This document shows, in pieces, positions 13,954 to 16,625 of a stretch of 16,625 bases of DNA. Numbering within the stretch: the stretch's first letter is position 1; each line of letters starts with the position of its first letter. Origin of the DNA: an uncultured Bacilli bacterium (GTDB lineage: Bacteria; Bacillota_I; Bacilli_A; RF39; UBA660); the NCBI GenBank assembly GCA_910586865.1, contig CAJUIY010000038.1, positions 1 to 16,625 on the forward strand, read 5' to 3'. The notes beneath the pieces are model-generated. The model was not told the origin of the DNA. It saw nothing but the letters and a program-made list of their open reading frames with translations, and ran no database searches. Both the position numbers and the translations under genes were made by a program.

Positions 13954-14583
13954 ATGTTAGGTTTTATTAAAAAAGATTTATTTATTATTAAAAATAATGT
14001 AAAATCACTTCTTATTGCTATTGTTATATATGCTTTGTTTGTTTTTTCTAATGATATGGATGGTTCTTTTATTTTACCATTTATGGTATTTATGCTTTTT
14101 ATATCCACTTTTAGTTATGATGATTATAATAAGTGGAATGCTTATGCTGTTACTTTACCAAAAGGACGGGATAATATTGTTAAGGGAAAATATGCCTCTA
14201 TTATATCATTAACTTTTATCGCAATCCTTCTTGGTACAGTTTGTTCTATTCTAGTATATACCTTAAAAAATAGACTTGATTTAGAACAAGTACTATTTAG
14301 TACAATTGCATATTTTACCACTATATTAATTATTTCTTCTATCACGCTCCCTCTTCTTTTTAAATATGGCTCTGAAAAAGGTAGAATTGTCTTATTTGTC
14401 ATGATTTTTGGTATCTTTAGTATTATCAGTATATTGAAAGAATGTAAGGATATTGTGATTTCAAGTAGTTTACTTTCCTTTTTTCAACAATATGGTTTGT
14501 TTTTACTCCTTGTTATCTCTATACTCATGATGATTACTTCCTACTTTCTTTCAAAAAAGATTATTTTAAAGAAGGAATTTTAA
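13954..14583 (+). CDS. ABC-2 type permease of the GntR operon
   Basis: A 209-aa protein with six predicted membrane helices in the layout of the short ABC-2 permeases (ABC2_membrane_5 type): about 17-32, 38-51, 80-103, 116-135, 143-160 and 178-200. The segment YDDYNKWNAYAVTLPKGRDNIVKGKY after helix two is the typical cytoplasmic loop of this family ('D-x-x-N-x-W-x-x-Y-x-x-x-L-P'). AAAGGAGGTAAG, inside the end of the ATPase gene, is its ribosome site. It would form the membrane channel with the YtrB-type ATPase. A terminator follows at 14654. Confidence 0.9.
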   Translation: MLGFIKKDLFIIKNNVKSLLIAIVIYALFVFSNDMDGSFILPFMVFMLFISTFSYDDYNKWNAYAVTLPKGRDNIVKGKYASIISLTFIAILLGTVCSILVYTLKNRLDLEQVLFSTIAYFTTILIISSITLPLLFKYGSEKGRIVLFVMIFGIFSIISILKECKDIVISSSLLSFFQQYGLFLLLVISILMMITSYFLSKKIILKKEF

Positions 14584-14653
14584 AATGATTGTTGAGTTAT
14601 TTGAGAAAAGGAATAGAAAGTAGATAGAAAAGTAAAAATAATAGAATGATAAG

Positions 14654-14685
14654 AAAAGCAGATTCACAAAAAGATTTGCTTTTTT
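14654..14685 (+). terminator. Rho-independent terminator of the GntR-ABC operon
   Basis: A 10-bp stem, AAAAGCAGAT (14654-14663) with ATTTGCTTTT (14674-14683), one G-T pair, loop of 10, T-run through 14685. The right arm shares GATTTGCTTTT with the terminator at 1194-1225. Confidence 0.8.
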
Positions 14686-14686
14686 C

Positions 14687-14697
14687 GTGGTATAATA
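14687..14697 (+). promoter_or_regulatory. Extended -10 promoter for the 14752 membrane gene
   Basis: GTGGTATAATA, with TG at 14688-14689 and TATAAT at 14691-14696, directly after the T-run of the terminator. No -35 is recognisable (AAAAAG at 17 bases). Confidence 0.6.
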
Positions 14698-14751
14698 TCT
14701 AATATAAACAAACTAATAAATGGTAATTTTTTGTTTAGATTGGAGAAAAAT

Positions 14752-15138
14752 ATGAAAGAATCAAAAGTCATAACATTTATAGGAGGTTTTTATATATTTG
14801 GTGGAATTATTGTATTGTTGTCATTGATATTTAAGGGTAGTGAACTCAATATAATATTTGGTGTACCAAATATTCCAGATTATATTGTAAAATTATTAGT
14901 AGGTATTATATATATACCATTGGGTTATTTGTATATAAATAGGATAAAAAATTCAAACTGGATAATATTAGCATTGGCTATTATATTCTTTTGCATTAGT
15001 GCTTCTTTGACAACAGAATTTAATACACAACCATTTATAGGAAATTTAATATATTCTTTGTTTGTTATAATTACAACAATTATGAGGAGAAAAGAATTTA
15101 TAAATAGTTTGAATACAATAATAAAAAATAATAGGTAA
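14752..15138 (+). CDS. Four-helix membrane protein, unknown function
   Basis: A 128-aa protein starting MKESKVITFIGGFYIFGGII. Four hydrophobic segments lie at about residues 5-27, 44-64, 69-90 and 97-114, leaving only short Lys/Arg-rich loops. I place the start at the ATG at 14752, which follows TTGGAGAAAAAT; the frame is open from a TTG at 14731, but that includes the ribosome site. I do not recognise the family. It follows a terminator-promoter pair and begins a run of accessory-looking genes with even lower GC than the transporter operons. Confidence 0.7.
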   Translation: MKESKVITFIGGFYIFGGIIVLLSLIFKGSELNIIFGVPNIPDYIVKLLVGIIYIPLGYLYINRIKNSNWIILALAIIFFCISASLTTEFNTQPFIGNLIYSLFVIITTIMRRKEFINSLNTIIKNNR

Positions 15139-15177
15139 CTATAAAATTACAATTTTGTAGTTTAAAAAATTTATAGT
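15138..15177 (+). repeat. Nested inverted repeat between two membrane genes
   Basis: Outer arms ACTATAAA (15138-15145) and TTTATAGT (15170-15177) enclose an inner hairpin, AAATTACAA (15144-15152) with TTGTAGTTT (15155-15163, one G-T pair). There is no T-run after either stem, so it is a poor terminator. It may serve RNA processing or stability. Confidence 0.4.
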
Positions 15178-15199
15178 AATTTCAAGAAAAGAGGATAAT

Positions 15200-15430
15200 A
15201 TGAAAAAATTAACAGGAATGAAATGTATTATGATGGTTTTAATTGCATTTGCAGGGTTAGGAATAGAAGCAGCTTTCGCTTTTCTAATTGAGCCAATAGT
15301 ATATGGTTCAAGTATGAATAATTGGAATACTTTTCAAAATATTGTACATTGGATTATAACTTGTTTTTCTTGGGGATTTGTTAGCTACTTTATAATAAAT
15401 TTATCAAAGAAAAATATGGGTTTGATTTAA
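15200..15430 (+). CDS. N-terminal part of a membrane protein split by a frameshift
   Basis: A 76-aa reading frame with two membrane segments (about residues 8-31 and 46-68), starting after AAAGAGGATAAT. It ends KKNMGLI-stop, with the stop overlapping the next ATG as TAATG. If one T is added in GGGTTTGATTTA (15419-15430), the frame continues as NMGFDLMKKGTKVKGWQWIL, running directly into the next ORF. Such a join (a basic loop between helices two and three) is natural, and the downstream ORF has no ribosome site. I therefore think the two ORFs are one gene of about 222 codons. Function is unknown; see the downstream part for a weak CPBP resemblance. Confidence 0.65.
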   Translation: MKKLTGMKCIMMVLIAFAGLGIEAAFAFLIEPIVYGSSMNNWNTFQNIVHWIITCFSWGFVSYFIINLSKKNMGLI

Positions 15431-15867
15431 TGAAAAAGGGAACTAAAGTTAAGGGTTGGCAATGGATTCTAGTTATTGTATTTATAATAATGAGTTTAGT
15501 AATATCTTGTATAGATTGGAATGGTTCAAAGGTATGGAAAGAATTTCATTATAATGGATTATTAAAATTTATTTTTCAATATATTTATTATACTTTTGAA
15601 GTTATGTTAGTAACATTAATTCTAGTATTTGGTCAAAAAGCTTTTGAACAATGGTTTAATAAAGTTAATATTCCTTATGGAGGAATAATTCTTGCACTTA
15701 CTTGGGGAGTAGCCCATTTTTTTACAAAAGATATATTAACTGGAATAGTGACTATAATATCTAGTTTAGCATTTGGTAGTATTTATCTATTAGTTAATAG
15801 GGATATTAGAAAAACTTATCCTATTTTATGGTTAATGTTTGTTAAGGAGAAGAAGAAAAATGAGTAG
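15430..15867 (+). CDS. C-terminal part of the split membrane protein, weakly CPBP-like
   Basis: A 145-aa reading frame with four hydrophobic segments (about 11-26, 47-66, 84-97 and 102-120). The segment GGIILALTWGVAHFFTKD followed by SLAFGSIYLLVNRDIRKTYP recalls the second and third motifs of CPBP membrane proteases (F/W-G-x-x-H, then a helix ending in a basic loop), but the EExxxR motif is absent (the corresponding place reads FGQKAFEQWF), so it is at best an inactive relative. No Shine-Dalgarno sequence precedes the ATG, which overlaps the upstream stop; see the preceding entry. Its 3' end overlaps the next gene by 8 bases. Confidence 0.6.
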   Translation: MKKGTKVKGWQWILVIVFIIMSLVISCIDWNGSKVWKEFHYNGLLKFIFQYIYYTFEVMLVTLILVFGQKAFEQWFNKVNIPYGGIILALTWGVAHFFTKDILTGIVTIISSLAFGSIYLLVNRDIRKTYPILWLMFVKEKKKNE

Positions 15868-16567
15868 TATAATTGATGATTTAGAAAAAAGTGGTAATAA
15901 ATTTATTGTGCATAATAGAGGTGTTCTATATTCAAGATATGATTCCTGGGATTTTTGTTATAAAAAATTTATAGATATTTCTAAAAAAGAAAATTTAAGT
16001 GAAGAAGATTTGGACTCACTTGCATTAAATCTTGCATTTTATTTAGCAAGTTGGGGGATGTACAGAGGATCTAGTTTTTTATTACAAAACAATTATAAAA
16101 TCCATCAAGAAGCAGCAAAAAAGATAATTGAATTTATAAAAGAAAATAAAACCGAAATTTATAATGACAAAAAATTAGAATGGAATAAAGTTGAGAAAAT
16201 AAAAAATGAGCTAATATCGTATTATAAAAAAGTAGAATTTTATAAAAAAAGGAAAAAGCAAAAGGGAAATGTTACAGATACACTTGTTACAAAAATATTA
16301 TTAGGAACAACAGGTATAGTTCCAGCATATGATAGAAATGTTAAATATTGTTTAAAGATTTTAGGGATTCCTCAATCTTTTGGAGAAAAGTCATATAACC
16401 AAGTGAATCAATTCTATGATGATGAAAATAATAATAAAGTTTTTAAAAAAATACGTAAGTTGGCAAATGAAAAATCAAAACTTGGAATCAATTATCCAAG
16501 AATGAAAATTCTAGATATGTGTATGTGGCAATATTATATAGATAATAAAAATGAAGATGACAATTAA
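15860..16567 (+). CDS. Uncharacterised 235-aa soluble protein
   Basis: A protein starting MSSIIDDLEKSGNKFIVHNR, with no signal peptide or membrane helix. Recognisable conserved-looking stretches are RYDSWDFCYKKF (near residue 26), LALNLAFYLASWGMYRGSSF (about 56-75), TDTLVTKILLGTTGIVPAYD (about 140-159) and the end MKILDMCMWQYYID. The middle is Lys-rich and helical. I recall similar hypothetical proteins in accessory regions of bacteria but no function. The start is chosen at 15860 because AAGGAG (15844-15849) is 10 bases upstream; a TTG at 15839 is also open. It overlaps the preceding membrane gene by 8 bases, suggesting coupled translation and perhaps a joint role. Confidence 0.7.
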   Translation: MSSIIDDLEKSGNKFIVHNRGVLYSRYDSWDFCYKKFIDISKKENLSEEDLDSLALNLAFYLASWGMYRGSSFLLQNNYKIHQEAAKKIIEFIKENKTEIYNDKKLEWNKVEKIKNELISYYKKVEFYKKRKKQKGNVTDTLVTKILLGTTGIVPAYDRNVKYCLKILGIPQSFGEKSYNQVNQFYDDENNNKVFKKIRKLANEKSKLGINYPRMKILDMCMWQYYIDNKNEDDN

Positions 16568-16590
16568 AATACAAATTACAAGTATACTTT

Positions 16591-16625
16591 AAGATGTAAA
16601 TAATTTAATTTTTATATCTTATTTT
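16591..16625 (+). terminator. Weak AT-rich hairpin, possible terminator
   Basis: AAGATGTAAA (16591-16600) pairs over 10 bp (one G-T) with TTTATATCTT (16611-16620), loop of 10, followed by ATTTT at the window end. The stem has only one G-C pair, so it is weak, but it lies 24 bases after the last stop codon. Confidence 0.45.

Noticed and set aside
1..16625. CRISPR arrays, tRNA or rRNA genes, insertion sequences
   Set aside because: I looked for regularly spaced repeats, cloverleaf-like sequences and transposase motifs on both strands and found none.

Overview
The window is about 16.6 kb of very AT-rich DNA with every recognisable gene on the + strand. The Shine-Dalgarno sequences are strong (GGAGGTGAT, AAGGAGG) and TAA, TAG and TGA all act as stops. 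Together with the gene content (a DinD protein, DUF4026/DUF2314- and DUF4299-type proteins, BcrA- and YtrB-type ABC transporters, GntR/YtrA, XRE and AraC regulators) this points to the chromosome of a low-GC Bacillota, probably a Bacilli/Erysipelotrichia-like lineage. I cannot name a species.

Layout. 1-1200: two small membrane proteins around an XRE regulator that carries two membrane helices and a C-terminal zinc ribbon. 1274-4122: an unknown membrane protein, a PEBP (YbhB/YbcL) protein, a DUF4026-type gene interrupted by two in-frame TAA codons, and a GNAT acetyltransferase. 4123-4498: no recognisable gene. 4499-7620: dinD, an AraC regulator paired with a VOC/glyoxalase protein, and a DUF4299-type protein. 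7655-8738: a CPBP membrane protease followed by a decayed rhomboid-like gene. 8871-12254: a complete two-component/ABC transporter cluster (response regulator, ATPase, permease, histidine kinase) of the peptide-antibiotic resistance type. 12268-12623: the remains of a prolyl-tRNA editing deacylase. 12718-14583: a GntR-ATPase-permease operon of YtrABC type. 14752-16567: accessory-looking membrane proteins and a 235-aa protein of unknown function.

How the parts work together. The TCS-ABC cluster has four TCTTAAC-like direct repeats, one helical turn apart, in front of the ATPase. These are probably the operator through which the response regulator controls its own transporter. The second transporter operon is headed by its regulator, and a palindrome lies across its -10 region, as expected for an autorepressor. 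Several units are separated by hairpin terminators followed closely by promoters with an extended -10 (GTGGTATAATA, three copies).

The most striking property is the number of broken genes. Three are substitution-type or multi-lesion pseudogenes (DUF4026 5' part, rhomboid, prolyl-tRNA deacylase). Two look like single-base deletions in short homopolymers: the last residues of the response regulator, and a membrane gene split into two ORFs at 15430. The first group means genuine decay. The second could be decay or assembly error. I do not see a convincing undescribed multi-gene system. The best candidates for unexplored biology are the membrane-anchored XRE/zinc-ribbon protein and the orphan protein at 15860-16567.
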